From Mycobacterium persicum (GTDB lineage: Bacteria; Actinomycetota; Actinomycetes; Mycobacteriales; Mycobacteriaceae): a stretch of DNA of 64,000 nt. Under the pieces are notes generated by a model. The model did no database searches. It was not told the origin of the DNA and was given only the letters and a program-made list of their open reading frames with translations. A program made the translations under genes and the position numbers. Shown in pieces: positions 8,855-18,092 of the stretch. The stretch is taken from positions 1-64,000 of the forward strand of contig NZ_MVIF01000001.1 in NCBI RefSeq assembly GCF_002086675.1. The letters are read 5' to 3'. Numbering within the stretch: position 1 is the stretch's first letter; each line of letters begins with the position of its first letter.

Positions 8855-10861
8855 ATGCGATATGTCGTTACCGGCGGTACCGGGTTTATTGGTCGCCGGG
8901 TCATCTCCCGGCTGCTCGATACCCGGCCCGACGCGCAGGTGTGGGTGCTGGTCCGCCGTCAGTCGCTGGGACGTTTCGAGCGCCTGGCGGCCGACTGGGG
9001 TGAGCGGGTCAAGCCGCTGGTCGGCGAGCTTCCGGAACTCGCGCTGAGCGATGAGACGCTCGACGAGCTGGGCCGGGTGGACCATGTCGTGCACTGCGCG
9101 GCGATCGGCCACCGCACCGCCATCACCGCGGGCGAGCCCGAGCAGCGCGCCACCAACGTGGCGGGCACCCGGGCCGTCAGCGAATTGGCGCGACGGCTGG
9201 ACGCCACCTTCCACCACATGTCGTCGATCGCGGTGGCCGGCGACTTCACCGGCGAGTACACCGAGGACGACTTCGGCGTCGGCCAACCGCTGCCCACGCC
9301 GTATCACCGAACGAAGTTCGAAGCCGAGCAGCTGGTGCGCTCGGCGCCCGGGCTGCGCTACCGCATCTACCGCCCGGCGGTGGTGGTGGGCGATTCGCGC
9401 ACCGGCGAGATGGACAAGGTCGACGGGCCGTACTACTTCTTCGGGGTGCTGGCCAAGTTGGCGCTACTGCCCACGCTGACCCCGATCCTGTTGCCCGACA
9501 CCGGACGCACCAACATCGTCCCGGTCGACTATGTCGTAGACGCGCTGGTGGCGCTGATGCACGCCGACGGTCTCGATGGTCGGACGTTTCACCTCACCGC
9601 ACCGAAAACCATTGGCCTGCGCGGCATTTACCGCGGCGTAGCCCCGGCGGCCGGGCTGCCGCCGCTACGCGGGACACTGCCCCGCTCGGTGGCCGCCCCG
9701 GTGCTGAAGGTGCGCGGGCGGGCCAAGGTGCTGCGCAACATGGCCGCCGCCCAGCTCGGCATCCCCGCCGAAATCTTCGGCCTGGTCGACCTCCAGCCCA
9801 CCTTCGCCGCCGACGAAACCCGGAAGGCGTTGCACGGCACCGGGATCGAAGTTCCCGAGTTCGCGGCGTATGCACCCCGGCTGTGGCGGTACTGGGCGCA
9901 GCACCTCGATCCCGATCGCGCCCGCCGCGACGATCCACGAGGACCGCTGCATGGCCGGCACGTCGTCATCACCGGGGCCTCCAGCGGCATCGGGCGGGCG
10001 TCGGCCATCGCCGTCGCGCAGCGCGGCGCAACGGTGTTCGCGCTGGCCCGCAACGCCGACGCGCTGGACCGGCTGGTGGCCGAGATCCGGGCAAGAGGCG
10101 GGCAGGCGCACGCCTTCACCTGCGATGTCACCGACTCGACGTCGGTGGAGCACACCGTCAAAGACATCCTGGGCCGCTTCGGCCATGTCGACTATCTGGT
10201 GAACAACGCCGGCCGGTCGATTCGCCGCTCGGTGGTCAACTCCACCGACCGCCTCCACGACTACGAACGGGTCATGGCGGTCAACTACTTCGGCGCGGTG
10301 CGGATGGTGCTGGCGCTGCTGCCCCACTGGCGCGAGCGCCGGTTCGGTCACGTGGTCAACGTCTCCAGCGCCGGGGTGCAGGCCCGCAACCCGAAGTACA
10401 GCTCGTATCTGCCCAGCAAGGCGGCGCTGGACGCGTTCGCCGACGTGGTCGCCTCCGAGACGCTCTCCGACCACATCACCTTCACCAACATCCACATGCC
10501 GCTGGTGGCCACACCCATGATCACCCCGTCACAGCGGCTCAACCCGATGCGGGCGATCAGCGCTGAGCATGCGGCGGCCATGGTGGTGCGCGCGCTGATC
10601 GAGAAGCCGGCGCGGATCGACACCCCGCTGGGCACGCTGGCCGAGGCCGGCAACCACTTCGCGCCCAAGGTTTCGCGGCGCATTCTGCACCAGCTGTACC
10701 TGGGCTACCCCGATTCGGCTGCGGCTCAAGGACTGCCGTCCGCCCCGGCGATGCCCCCGAGACGTATGCCGAAGCGCCCGGCGCGTGCCGTCACCGGCGG
10801 CATCCGGACACCCCGGCCGGTCCGGCAGCTGGCACGGTTGGTGCCCGGCCTGCATTGGTAG
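8855..10861 (+). CDS. acrA1: Multifunctional fatty acyl-CoA reductase / short-chain dehydrogenase AcrA1
   Basis: Two fused Rossmann reductase domains. Residues about 1-360 form an NAD-binding/male-sterility-like acyl-CoA reductase domain starting MRYVVTGGTGFIGRRV, with catalytic YHRTKFEAEQL. Residues about 365-640 form a short-chain dehydrogenase (GRHVVITGASSGIGRA, NNAGRSIRRS, SSYLPSKAALDAF with the YxxxK pair). The length (668 aa) and neighbours lpqD and cmaA1 match Rv3391. The family predicts reduction of long-chain acyl-CoA or keto lipid intermediates to aldehyde/alcohol, a role in complex lipid synthesis. Upstream in-frame starts at 8825/8846 exist, but MRYVVTGG fits the family N-terminus. 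Confidence 0.92.
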   Translation: MRYVVTGGTGFIGRRVISRLLDTRPDAQVWVLVRRQSLGRFERLAADWGERVKPLVGELPELALSDETLDELGRVDHVVHCAAIGHRTAITAGEPEQRATNVAGTRAVSELARRLDATFHHMSSIAVAGDFTGEYTEDDFGVGQPLPTPYHRTKFEAEQLVRSAPGLRYRIYRPAVVVGDSRTGEMDKVDGPYYFFGVLAKLALLPTLTPILLPDTGRTNIVPVDYVVDALVALMHADGLDGRTFHLTAPKTIGLRGIYRGVAPAAGLPPLRGTLPRSVAAPVLKVRGRAKVLRNMAAAQLGIPAEIFGLVDLQPTFAADETRKALHGTGIEVPEFAAYAPRLWRYWAQHLDPDRARRDDPRGPLHGRHVVITGASSGIGRASAIAVAQRGATVFALARNADALDRLVAEIRARGGQAHAFTCDVTDSTSVEHTVKDILGRFGHVDYLVNNAGRSIRRSVVNSTDRLHDYERVMAVNYFGAVRMVLALLPHWRERRFGHVVNVSSAGVQARNPKYSSYLPSKAALDAFADVVASETLSDHITFTNIHMPLVATPMITPSQRLNPMRAISAEHAAAMVVRALIEKPARIDTPLGTLAEAGNHFAPKVSRRILHQLYLGYPDSAAAQGLPSAPAMPPRRMPKRPARAVTGGIRTPRPVRQLARLVPGLHW

Positions 10862-10911
10862 ACCGACGGTTCGGCGGCTTCAACGGCGCCGGATCGCGGT
10901 AGCAGCGGATG

Positions 10912-11775
10912 TCACATCGCACAGGTAAATTGGTTGACGTCGATGTACCCGATGCGGAACATTTCGGCGCAGCCGGTCAGATACTTCAGGTATCGCTCGT
11001 AGACTTCCCGCGATTGCAGGGCAATGGCCTGGTCTTGGTGGGCCTGCAATGCCGCCGACCAGATGTCGAGGGTTTTCGCGTAGTGCGGCTGTAACGACTG
11101 AACCCGGGTGACGGTGAAACCGTTTGCGGTGGCGCGTTCTTGGACCATTGGGATCGACGGCAGCCGCCCGCCCGGAAAGATCTCGGTGACAATGAATTTG
11201 AGGAACCGGGCGAAGGTGAACGACATCGGCAGGCCGCGTTCGTGTATTTCTTTCGGGTGCAGCCCGGTGATGGTGTGCAGCAGCATGATGCCGTCATCGG
11301 GTAACAGCCGGTGCGCCAGCGCGAAGAACGCGTCGTAGCGCTCATGCCCGAAATGCTCGAAGGCGCCGATGCTGACGATCCGGTCCACGGGCTCGTCGAA
11401 CTGCTCCCAGCCCTGCAGCAATACCCGCTGGATGCGCGGGCTTTCCGAGGTGGCGATCAATTGCTCGACATGGCGGGCCTGGTTGCGGCTCAGGGTGAGA
11501 CCGACAACGTTGACGTCGTAGGTGTGCACCGCGCGCATCATGGTGGCGCCCCAACCGCAGCCAACGTCGAGCAATGTCATGCCCGGCTGTAATCCAAGCT
11601 TGCCCAGCGCCAAGTCGATCTTGGCGATCTGCGCCTCTTCCAGTGTCATGTCGTCGCGCTCGAAATACGCGCAGCTGTAGGTCTGGGTCGGGTCGAGGAA
11701 CAGCCGGAAGAAGTCGTCGGACAGGTCGTAATGCGCCTGCACATCCTCGAAGTGTGGTTTCAGATCATCGGGCAT
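10912..11775 (-). CDS. cmaA1: Cyclopropane mycolic acid synthase CmaA1
   Basis: SAM-dependent cyclopropanation enzyme of mycolic acids, 287 residues, the usual length. It starts MPDDLKPHFEDVQAHYDLSDDFFRLFLDPTQTYSCAYFE and has SAM motif I LLDVGCGWGATMM, the active-site region RIVSIGAFEHFGHERYDAFF, and the family C-terminus EMFRIGYIDVNQFTC. It is nearly identical in pattern to Rv3392c. CmaA1 adds the distal cis-cyclopropane on alpha-mycolates; paralogs with other activities (mmaA genes) are close, so the name relies on context as well (acrA1 convergent, iunH divergent). Confidence 0.92.
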   Translation of the reverse strand: MPDDLKPHFEDVQAHYDLSDDFFRLFLDPTQTYSCAYFERDDMTLEEAQIAKIDLALGKLGLQPGMTLLDVGCGWGATMMRAVHTYDVNVVGLTLSRNQARHVEQLIATSESPRIQRVLLQGWEQFDEPVDRIVSIGAFEHFGHERYDAFFALAHRLLPDDGIMLLHTITGLHPKEIHERGLPMSFTFARFLKFIVTEIFPGGRLPSIPMVQERATANGFTVTRVQSLQPHYAKTLDIWSAALQAHQDQAIALQSREVYERYLKYLTGCAEMFRIGYIDVNQFTCAM

Positions 11776-11808
11776 TGGGTCAGCCTAATCGGGCGTATCC
11801 TTACCGCG

Positions 11809-12759
11809 GTGAGCGCGGTTTTCGCCGACGTCGACACCGGCATCGACGACGCGCTCGCCTTGATCTATGTGCTGGCCAGCGCCGACGCGGATCTGGTCGG
11901 TATCGCATCGACCGGCGGCAACGTCGGTGTGGACCAGGTGTGCGCCAACAACCTGGGCTTGCTCGAATTGTGCCGCGCCCCCCACATACCGGTGTCCAAA
12001 GGCGCCGACCATCCAAGCCGTGGAAACATCCACGGCCCCAAGGGTTTAGGCTATGCCGAACTGCCGGCCACCGATCGCGGGGCCACCGGTCACGATGCCG
12101 CGACGGCGTGGGTGCACGCAGCGCACAACCATCGCGGGGACCTGATCGGACTGGTCACCGGCCCGCTGACCAACCTGGCGCTGGCGCTGCGCGCCGCACC
12201 GCAGCTGCCGAAACTGTTGCGCCGGCTGGTGATCATGGGCGGCGCTTTCGAAGGCGAGACGGCCGCCGAGTGGAACATCAAGGCAGACCCCGAGGCAGCA
12301 GCCCAGGTGTTGGCCGCATGGTCCGCTGAAGCCGTTGAGCCGCAAGCGCTTCCGATCCTCTGCAGCGTGTACCTCACCCAGCAGGTGGCGATGACGCCGC
12401 AAATCCTGGCCCGGCTGACGGCAGCCTGCGGCCGGTCGGTTCCGTTGACCCGGTTCATCGAGGACACCATGCGGTTCTACTTCGAGTCTCACCGGGACCG
12501 CGGATGCGGGTATCTGGCGTACCTGCACGATCCGCTGGCCGCCGCGATCGCCCTGGATCCCGAACTGGTCACCACCCGGCGCGCCACTGTCGACGTCGAC
12601 GTGACCGAAACCCCGGCCCGCGGCAGAGCGGTGCCCGACTGGTCGGGAAAGCGAGCACCCAACGCGCAGGTCGGCATCGACGTCGACCCGGGGGTGTTCT
12701 TCGACCGGTTCGTCGCGCGGGTTGGAACGTTCGCGCGCCGGGTAACTGGGAGCACATGA
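11809..12759 (+). CDS. iunH: Inosine-uridine preferring nucleoside hydrolase IunH
   Basis: Ribonucleoside hydrolase that cleaves the N-glycosidic bond for purine/pyrimidine salvage. GTG 11809 starts VSAVFADVDTGIDDALALIYVLA, containing the calcium-binding DVDTGIDDA motif characteristic of the fold. Later motifs are GPLTNLALALR, IMGGAF and AEWNIKADPEAA, and a C-terminal HDPLAAA also fits. Length is 316 residues. An upstream in-frame ATG at 11731 would overlap cmaA1 on the other strand. The stop overlaps the next start (ATGA). Confidence 0.92.
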   Translation: MSAVFADVDTGIDDALALIYVLASADADLVGIASTGGNVGVDQVCANNLGLLELCRAPHIPVSKGADHPSRGNIHGPKGLGYAELPATDRGATGHDAATAWVHAAHNHRGDLIGLVTGPLTNLALALRAAPQLPKLLRRLVIMGGAFEGETAAEWNIKADPEAAAQVLAAWSAEAVEPQALPILCSVYLTQQVAMTPQILARLTAACGRSVPLTRFIEDTMRFYFESHRDRGCGYLAYLHDPLAAAIALDPELVTTRRATVDVDVTETPARGRAVPDWSGKRAPNAQVGIDVDPGVFFDRFVARVGTFARRVTGST

Positions 12760-13115
12760 AAGTTCGCCGCATCGAGCTGCTGCGCGCCGGGTGGGGCGCC
12801 GTGCTGCTCACCGCCCCCACTGTGGTGCTGAACCGGATTCACGGGGTTCACGTCGATCGGAAAGCAGTCGTCGTCACCCGGGTGCTGGGGGCACGTCACC
12901 TGGTGCAGGCACTGGCGTCGGGTCTGGATCCCAGCCCGGTGATGCTGGCGGCCGGCGTGTGGGTCGACACGGTGCACTCGCTGACCGCATTCGGGCTGGC
13001 CGCGCTCGACCGTCGCCGAATCCGTGGCGGTGTCGCCGACGGGCTCGTCGCGGCAGTCTGGGCGGGGCTGGGCTGGCATCACCTCTACACCACGCGAGGG
13101 ACGCGCCCAGCGTGA
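12756..13115 (+). CDS. Small conserved membrane-like protein, unknown function
   Basis: A 119-residue protein whose ATG overlaps the iunH stop (ATGA at 12756-12759), so the two are probably translated together. It has two or three moderately hydrophobic segments (WGAVLLTAPTVVL, PSPVMLAAGVWVDTVHSLTAFGLAAL, VADGLVAAVWAGLGWHHLY). The phrase VVVTRVLGARHLVQA is reminiscent of small mycobacterial membrane proteins, but I recognise no named family. No homolog sits next to iunH in the M. tuberculosis order I know. Confidence 0.7.
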   Translation: MKVRRIELLRAGWGAVLLTAPTVVLNRIHGVHVDRKAVVVTRVLGARHLVQALASGLDPSPVMLAAGVWVDTVHSLTAFGLAALDRRRIRGGVADGLVAAVWAGLGWHHLYTTRGTRPA

Positions 13116-13159
13116 CGTCACTGCGAGTTTCGCGCGGAATTTTCGCAGTGACGTCACGC
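13110..13159. terminator. Inverted repeat at convergent gene ends
   Basis: Perfect 17-bp arms (GCGTGACGTCACTGCGA at 13110-13126 and its complement at 13143-13159) around a 16-nt loop. It sits between the ends of the iunH unit and the minus-strand enolase-superfamily gene, so a bidirectional terminator is likely. GACGTCACG occurs once more at 13180-13188. Confidence 0.55.
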
Positions 13160-13182
13160 TCGGCGGCCAGCGCGGCGCGACG

Positions 13183-14295
13183 TCACGCGACCCGATAGTC
13201 CTCCAGATCGGCGTGTTTGACCGTCAAGCCGTGCCCGGGCGCGCCGCGGTCCGGACGCAGTAGACCGTCGGGTTCGGGGTCGATGGTGCCGTCGAACGCC
13301 AGTCCCTCGATGCGCACATGGTCGTGGAAGTACTCCAAGTGGCGCAGGTGCCACACGGCGGTGCCGACGTGGGCGCTGATCTGTGGGGCGCAGTGCAGCG
13401 AGAGGTCCATGCCGCGCGCGTCGCACAGCGCGGCGACCTTGAGGACACCGGTGATGCCGAGGGCGCGGGTGACGTCGGCCTGTAGGCAGTCCACTGCGCC
13501 CGCAGCCAGCATCTGGTGGAAATACGGGAGCTGATAGCCGTATTCGCCGGCGGCGATGTCCATGCCGGCCGGTCCGTGCTCGCACAGCCGGCGCAGGCCG
13601 TCGAGATCGTCGGAGCTGACCGGCTCTTCGAACCACCGCACGTCGTAGTCGGCGAAGCGCCGCGCCCACAGCAGCGCTTGTTTGCGGTGGTAGGCGCCGT
13701 TGGCGTCGACGAACAGTTCGGCGTCGTCGCCGATGGCCGACCGGGCCGCCGCCACCCGGCCCAGGTCGGCATCCGGGTCGCTACCCACCTTCATCTTGAT
13801 CCGCGGAATGCCGGCCTCGACCCACCCGCACAGCTGTGCGCGCAGCGTGTCGTTGTCGTAAGAAGTGAAGCCGCCGCTGCCGTAAACCGGGGTGGCGTCG
13901 TGGACCGCGCCGAGCGCGACAACCAGCGGTTCGTCGAGCAACCGCGCCCGTAAGTCCCACAGGGCGATGTCGACCGCCGAGATCGCACAGGCCACCACGC
14001 CCGGCTTGCCCAGGTTACGCACCGCATGCTGCATCTGCGCCCACCTGGCCGGCGGCTGCAAGGCGTCGGCACCGGTCACGACGTCGGCGAGCTTGGCGCC
14101 CACCGCCGTCGCCACCGCGGTGCCGCCGTAGGTGTAACCGGTGCCCACCTGGCCGCCGGCCCGCACACTCACCAGGACGAAAGTGGTCGAGTCCCAGGCC
14201 AGGGTGCCATCGGACTCCGGGGCGTCGGTGGGAATCGTGTAGGCGGAGGCCTCGACGGATTCGACTGGGATGGGTTCACCCGCGCGCAATGTCAT
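13183..14295 (-). CDS. Mandelate racemase/muconate lactonizing enzyme family protein
   Basis: Enolase-superfamily member of 370 residues. It has the N-terminal capping domain (VESVEASAYTIPTDAPESDGTLAWDSTTFVLV) and a barrel with the KxK catalytic motif (RIKMKVG), metal ligands VDANG, WFEEPV and AGEYGY, and a C-terminal SLHCAPQ histidine motif. This pattern fits mandelate racemase-type sugar-acid dehydratases or related lyases; the exact substrate is open. ATG 14295 is chosen, since a longer start (14355) would overlap the divergent GH15 gene. It is divergent from GH15, with 32 bp between the two starts. Confidence 0.85.
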   Translation of the reverse strand: MTLRAGEPIPVESVEASAYTIPTDAPESDGTLAWDSTTFVLVSVRAGGQVGTGYTYGGTAVATAVGAKLADVVTGADALQPPARWAQMQHAVRNLGKPGVVACAISAVDIALWDLRARLLDEPLVVALGAVHDATPVYGSGGFTSYDNDTLRAQLCGWVEAGIPRIKMKVGSDPDADLGRVAAARSAIGDDAELFVDANGAYHRKQALLWARRFADYDVRWFEEPVSSDDLDGLRRLCEHGPAGMDIAAGEYGYQLPYFHQMLAAGAVDCLQADVTRALGITGVLKVAALCDARGMDLSLHCAPQISAHVGTAVWHLRHLEYFHDHVRIEGLAFDGTIDPEPDGLLRPDRGAPGHGLTVKHADLEDYRVA

Positions 14296-14327
14296 GCCCG
14301 GGTGACTACCCGCAACCCAAACGGGGT

Positions 14328-16124
14328 ATGCCGCTTCGCGTGGACGACAGACCACCGGTGGCCGAACTGCTGTCGCCGCATGTGTTGCGCGAATACGCGC
14401 TGCTCGCCGACGGGGAACGCGGAATCATCATCGGACCGCGAGGGGACTGCTGCTGGATGTGCCTGCCGCGGTGGGACAGCCCGGCGGTGTTCGGCTCGCT
14501 GCTGGGCGGCAACGGGGTGTACGCCGTCTCGCCGGATCATCCGCGGTTCGTGTGGGGCGGACGATACGAGCAGGGGTCACTGATCTGGCGGTCGCGCTGG
14601 GTGACCACCGACGGGATCGTCGAGTGCCGGGAGGCGCTGGCGTTCCCCGGGGACCCGCGCACGGCGGTGGTGTTGCGCCGCATCCGCGCCCTGGACCGGC
14701 CGGCGCGGATGCGGGTCGCGCTCGACGTGCGCGCCGGCTTCGGCGCCACGCCGATGTCGGGGTTGCGCTGCCGCGACGGGGTGTGGACCGGGCGCTCGGG
14801 GCCGCACCGGTTCCGCTGGACCGGGGCCGGCGATGCCACCCGACCCGGCGACGGCCCGCTGCAGGCGGTGATCGAGGTGGTTCCCGGACGCGATCACGAC
14901 CTGGTCCTCGAGCTGTCCGATCAGCAACTGCCCACCGCCGCCGCCCGGCCCAACGACGCTTGGCGGGACACCGAAAGTGCTTGGGCGGCAGCGGTTCCGA
15001 CCATATCGGGCTCGTTGGCCGACGCCGACGCGCAGACCGCCTACGCGGTGTTGCGCGGAATGACCAGCAGCGGCGGGGGCATGGTGGCCGCGGCCACCAT
15101 GTCGCTGCCGGAACGGGCCGAGCAGGGCCGCAACTACGACTACCGCTATTGCTGGATCCGCGACCAGTGCTACGCCGGACAAGCTGTCGCCGCCGCCGGA
15201 GCCCACCCGTTGATCGACGACGCCGTCGGGTTCGTCAGCGAACGCGTCCTGGCCGACGGTCCCGGCCTCAAGCCGGCCTACTGCATCACCGGCGACCTGG
15301 TGCCCGAAGAACAGGACCTGGATCTGCCGGGCTACCCCGGCGGCACCGTCAAGACCGGCAATTGGGTGACCGACCAATTCCAGCTGGACGCATTCGGTGA
15401 GGCGCTGCTGTTGCTGGCCGCCGCCGGGCGCCTCGATCGGCTGGACACCGGGCATTGGCGCGCCGTGCAGACCCTGGTGGAGTCCATCGAAAGGCGCTGG
15501 CGCGAACCCGACGCCGGAATATGGGAGATCGACGACCGGCGTTGGGCTCATTCCCGGCTGACGTGTGCGGCGGGGCTGCGGCGTATCAGCGAGGTGGCGC
15601 CGCCGCGGCAGGGCTCGCAATGGCAGCGTCTGGCCGATCAGCTTGTCGCCGATACCAATTCCGATTGCTTGCACCGCTACGGACGCTGGCAACGGGCGCC
15701 GGATGATCCGCGAATCGATGCGGCGCTGCTGATACCGTCGATTCGCGGCGCGATCCCGGCGACCGATCCGCGAAGCGTCGCCACTGTGGAGGCGGTACGC
15801 ACCGACCTCGGCCGGCACGGGTTCGTGTACCGGTTCCAACCGGGCGAGCAACCACTCGGCGAAGCCGAGGGCGCCTTTCTGCTCTGCGGATTCCTGATGG
15901 CGCTGGCCGATCATCAGCAGGGCAACAACCTGGCGGCCGTGCGCTGGTTCGAACGAAACCGCACCGCCTGCGGTCCGCCCGGCCTGTTCACCGAGGAATT
16001 CGACATCGGTCAGCGCCAACTGCGCGGCAACCTGCCCCAGGCCTTCGTCCATGCGCTGTTGTTCGAAGCGGCGCATCGGCTGACCGACGGGTACGGGCCA
16101 TGCGTCGGCACCGGGACCGGATAA
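14328..16124 (+). CDS. Glycoside hydrolase family 15 protein (glucoamylase/trehalase-like)
   Basis: A 598-residue two-domain GH15 protein with an N-terminal beta-sandwich (about 1-230) and a C-terminal (alpha/alpha)6 barrel. Recognisable stretches are NYDYRYCWIRDQCYAGQA, GLKPAYCITGDLVPEEQDLDLPGYPGG (catalytic Glu region), TGNWVTDQFQLDAFGEALLLL and GLFTEEFDIGQRQLRGNLPQAFVHALLFEA (second catalytic Glu region). Mycobacterial members of this branch include trehalases, so trehalose or an alpha-glucan is a likely substrate. There is no signal peptide, so it should be cytoplasmic. ATG 14328 starts MPLRVDDRPPVAELLSPHVLREYALL, a family-like N-terminus. Confidence 0.88.
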   Translation: MPLRVDDRPPVAELLSPHVLREYALLADGERGIIIGPRGDCCWMCLPRWDSPAVFGSLLGGNGVYAVSPDHPRFVWGGRYEQGSLIWRSRWVTTDGIVECREALAFPGDPRTAVVLRRIRALDRPARMRVALDVRAGFGATPMSGLRCRDGVWTGRSGPHRFRWTGAGDATRPGDGPLQAVIEVVPGRDHDLVLELSDQQLPTAAARPNDAWRDTESAWAAAVPTISGSLADADAQTAYAVLRGMTSSGGGMVAAATMSLPERAEQGRNYDYRYCWIRDQCYAGQAVAAAGAHPLIDDAVGFVSERVLADGPGLKPAYCITGDLVPEEQDLDLPGYPGGTVKTGNWVTDQFQLDAFGEALLLLAAAGRLDRLDTGHWRAVQTLVESIERRWREPDAGIWEIDDRRWAHSRLTCAAGLRRISEVAPPRQGSQWQRLADQLVADTNSDCLHRYGRWQRAPDDPRIDAALLIPSIRGAIPATDPRSVATVEAVRTDLGRHGFVYRFQPGEQPLGEAEGAFLLCGFLMALADHQQGNNLAAVRWFERNRTACGPPGLFTEEFDIGQRQLRGNLPQAFVHALLFEAAHRLTDGYGPCVGTGTG

Positions 16125-16271
16125 CTCGGCCATCTGGGCCGTTTGACTCGCGAAGCGACGGGTAGACCCACATTGTGACCACCGGCAATCGTCGCCGCTG
16201 CAAGTTCCCCGACCGGTCGGCGGTGACGATCCGGTGGTCCACCCGCGTAGTTGCCGAACCGGAGGAGCACC

Positions 16272-18092
16272 ATGCCCAAGACCGCCGACTTTATCGTTGA
16301 TCGCCTGCGACAGTGGGGAATTCACCGAATCTTCGGATACCCCGGCGACGGGATCTTATCGATGCTCGGCGCTTTGGACCGGGCCGGCGGCGACCCGGAA
16401 CTGATCCAGCCGCGGCACGAGGAGATGGCCGCCTTCATGGCCACGGCGCACGCCAAGTTCACCGGCGAGATCGGCTGCTGCCTGGCCACCTCCGGCGGCG
16501 GGGCCATCCATCTGCTCAACGGCCTCTACGACGCCAAGCTCGACCACTATCCGGTGGTCGCCATCGTCGGTCAGCAGAAGCGGATGTCACTCGGCGCGGC
16601 GTTCCAGCAGGAGATCGACCCGAATTCGCTGTACAAGGACGTCTCCTCGGACTTCGTCCAGACCTGCATGGCACCCGAACAGGCGCGGCATCTGGTGGAT
16701 CGAGCATGCAAGGTGGCGCTGAACAACCGGACGGTGGCGACCATCATCCTGCCCGAGGATGTGGGTGAATCCGACGCGGTGCCCTCGCCGCCGCGGATGC
16801 ACGGCGCGGTGTTCAGCAGCATCGGCTGGACCAAGCCCCGGGTGATTCCGCCGAAGTCCGAACTCGAGAAGGCGGCGCAGATCCTCAACGCCGGGCACAA
16901 GGTGGCGATCGTCGTCGGGCAGGGTGCGGCCGAGGCCGCCGACGAGGTCGTGCAGGCGGCGGAATTGCTCGGCGCCGGGGTGGCCAAGAGTTCGCTGGGC
17001 CGTGCCGTGCTCCCCGACGACCTGCCCTATGTCACCGGCCCGATCGGGCTGTTGGGTTCCACCGCCAGCCAGGCCATGATGTCGGACGCCGACACCCTGT
17101 TCTTCATCGGCACCAGCTTCCCCTACGCGGAATGGTTACCCAAGGAGGGGCAATGCCGCGGCGTCGAGATCAACATCGACGGCCGGATGATCGGAACCCG
17201 TTACCCGATGGAGGCCAACCTGGTCGGGGACTCCAAAAACACGCTGCGCGAGCTGATTCCGCTGCTGCAACGCAAGGACGACAGGTCGTGGCAAGACAAG
17301 ATCGAAAAAGAGGTCAAACAGTGGTGGGCGGTGCTGGACAAGCGGGCCCACGACAAGGCCGATCCGCTGAACCCGGAGCTGGTGGTGCACGAGCTGTCGA
17401 AGCGGTTGCCCGACAACGCGATCCTGACCACCGACGCGGGTTCGGTCGCCAACTGGTGGGCCCGCCACCTGCGGCTGCGCCCGGGCATGGCCGCTTCGCT
17501 GGCCGGGAATCTGGCCACCATGGGACCGGGCACGCCGTATGCGATCAGCGCCAAACTGGCCCATCCCGGACGTCCGGTGATCGCGCTGGTCGGTGACGGC
17601 GTGTTCCAGATGAACGGGCTGGCCGAGATGATCACCGTCAAGCGCTATAAGGACCGGCTTTCCGACGGCCCGCTGATCTTCTGCGTCTTCAACAACGAAG
17701 ACCTCAACCAGGTGACCTGGGAGCAGCGGGCGATGGGCGGAGAGCCGAAATTCGAAGGATCCCAATATATTCCAGACGTGCCCTACGCGGAGTTCGCGAA
17801 CCTGCTGGGGCTGACGGGGATTCGCTGCGACGACCCGGCCAAGATCGGCCAGGCCTGGGACCGGGCGCTGGCGGCCAGCACTCCGGTGGTGCTGGAGGTG
17901 GTCGTCGACAAGGACATTCCACCCGTCCCGCCGCACATCAAGACGATGATGGCGAAAAAGACCGCCAAGGCGGTGCTGAAAGACCCGGACCGGGTCAGCA
18001 TCACCAAGAAGGGCGCCAAGCAGAAAATGCACGAGTTCACCGAGTCGATCAAAAGCGTTGGCGGGCGGAGCTCTGAGGACGGGGAGGAATGA
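16272..18092 (+). CDS. ThDP-dependent enzyme, pyruvate oxidase/dehydrogenase (PoxB)-like
   Basis: Thiamine-diphosphate enzyme of 606 residues. The N-terminal domain holds the catalytic Glu region (QPRHEEMAAFMATAHAKFTGEIGCCLATSGGGAIHLLNGLYDAK). The C-terminal domain has the ThDP/Mg motif beginning GDGVFQMNGLAEM and ending CVFNNEDLNQVTWEQR. This matches PoxB-type enzymes that decarboxylate pyruvate to acetate or acetyl phosphate, although acetolactate-synthase relatives look similar. GGAGGAGCACC precedes ATG 16272. Its stop overlaps the start of the downstream FAD/Fe-S gene (ATGA), so the two form one translational unit and probably one electron-transfer pathway. Confidence 0.87.
   Translation: MPKTADFIVDRLRQWGIHRIFGYPGDGILSMLGALDRAGGDPELIQPRHEEMAAFMATAHAKFTGEIGCCLATSGGGAIHLLNGLYDAKLDHYPVVAIVGQQKRMSLGAAFQQEIDPNSLYKDVSSDFVQTCMAPEQARHLVDRACKVALNNRTVATIILPEDVGESDAVPSPPRMHGAVFSSIGWTKPRVIPPKSELEKAAQILNAGHKVAIVVGQGAAEAADEVVQAAELLGAGVAKSSLGRAVLPDDLPYVTGPIGLLGSTASQAMMSDADTLFFIGTSFPYAEWLPKEGQCRGVEINIDGRMIGTRYPMEANLVGDSKNTLRELIPLLQRKDDRSWQDKIEKEVKQWWAVLDKRAHDKADPLNPELVVHELSKRLPDNAILTTDAGSVANWWARHLRLRPGMAASLAGNLATMGPGTPYAISAKLAHPGRPVIALVGDGVFQMNGLAEMITVKRYKDRLSDGPLIFCVFNNEDLNQVTWEQRAMGGEPKFEGSQYIPDVPYAEFANLLGLTGIRCDDPAKIGQAWDRALAASTPVVLEVVVDKDIPPVPPHIKTMMAKKTAKAVLKDPDRVSITKKGAKQKMHEFTESIKSVGGRSSEDGEE

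Noticed and set aside
14577..16325. 582-residue minus-strand ORF opposite the GH15 gene
   Set aside because: Mirrors the GH15 codons, low-complexity and without family motifs, while GH15 is a clear full-length match.
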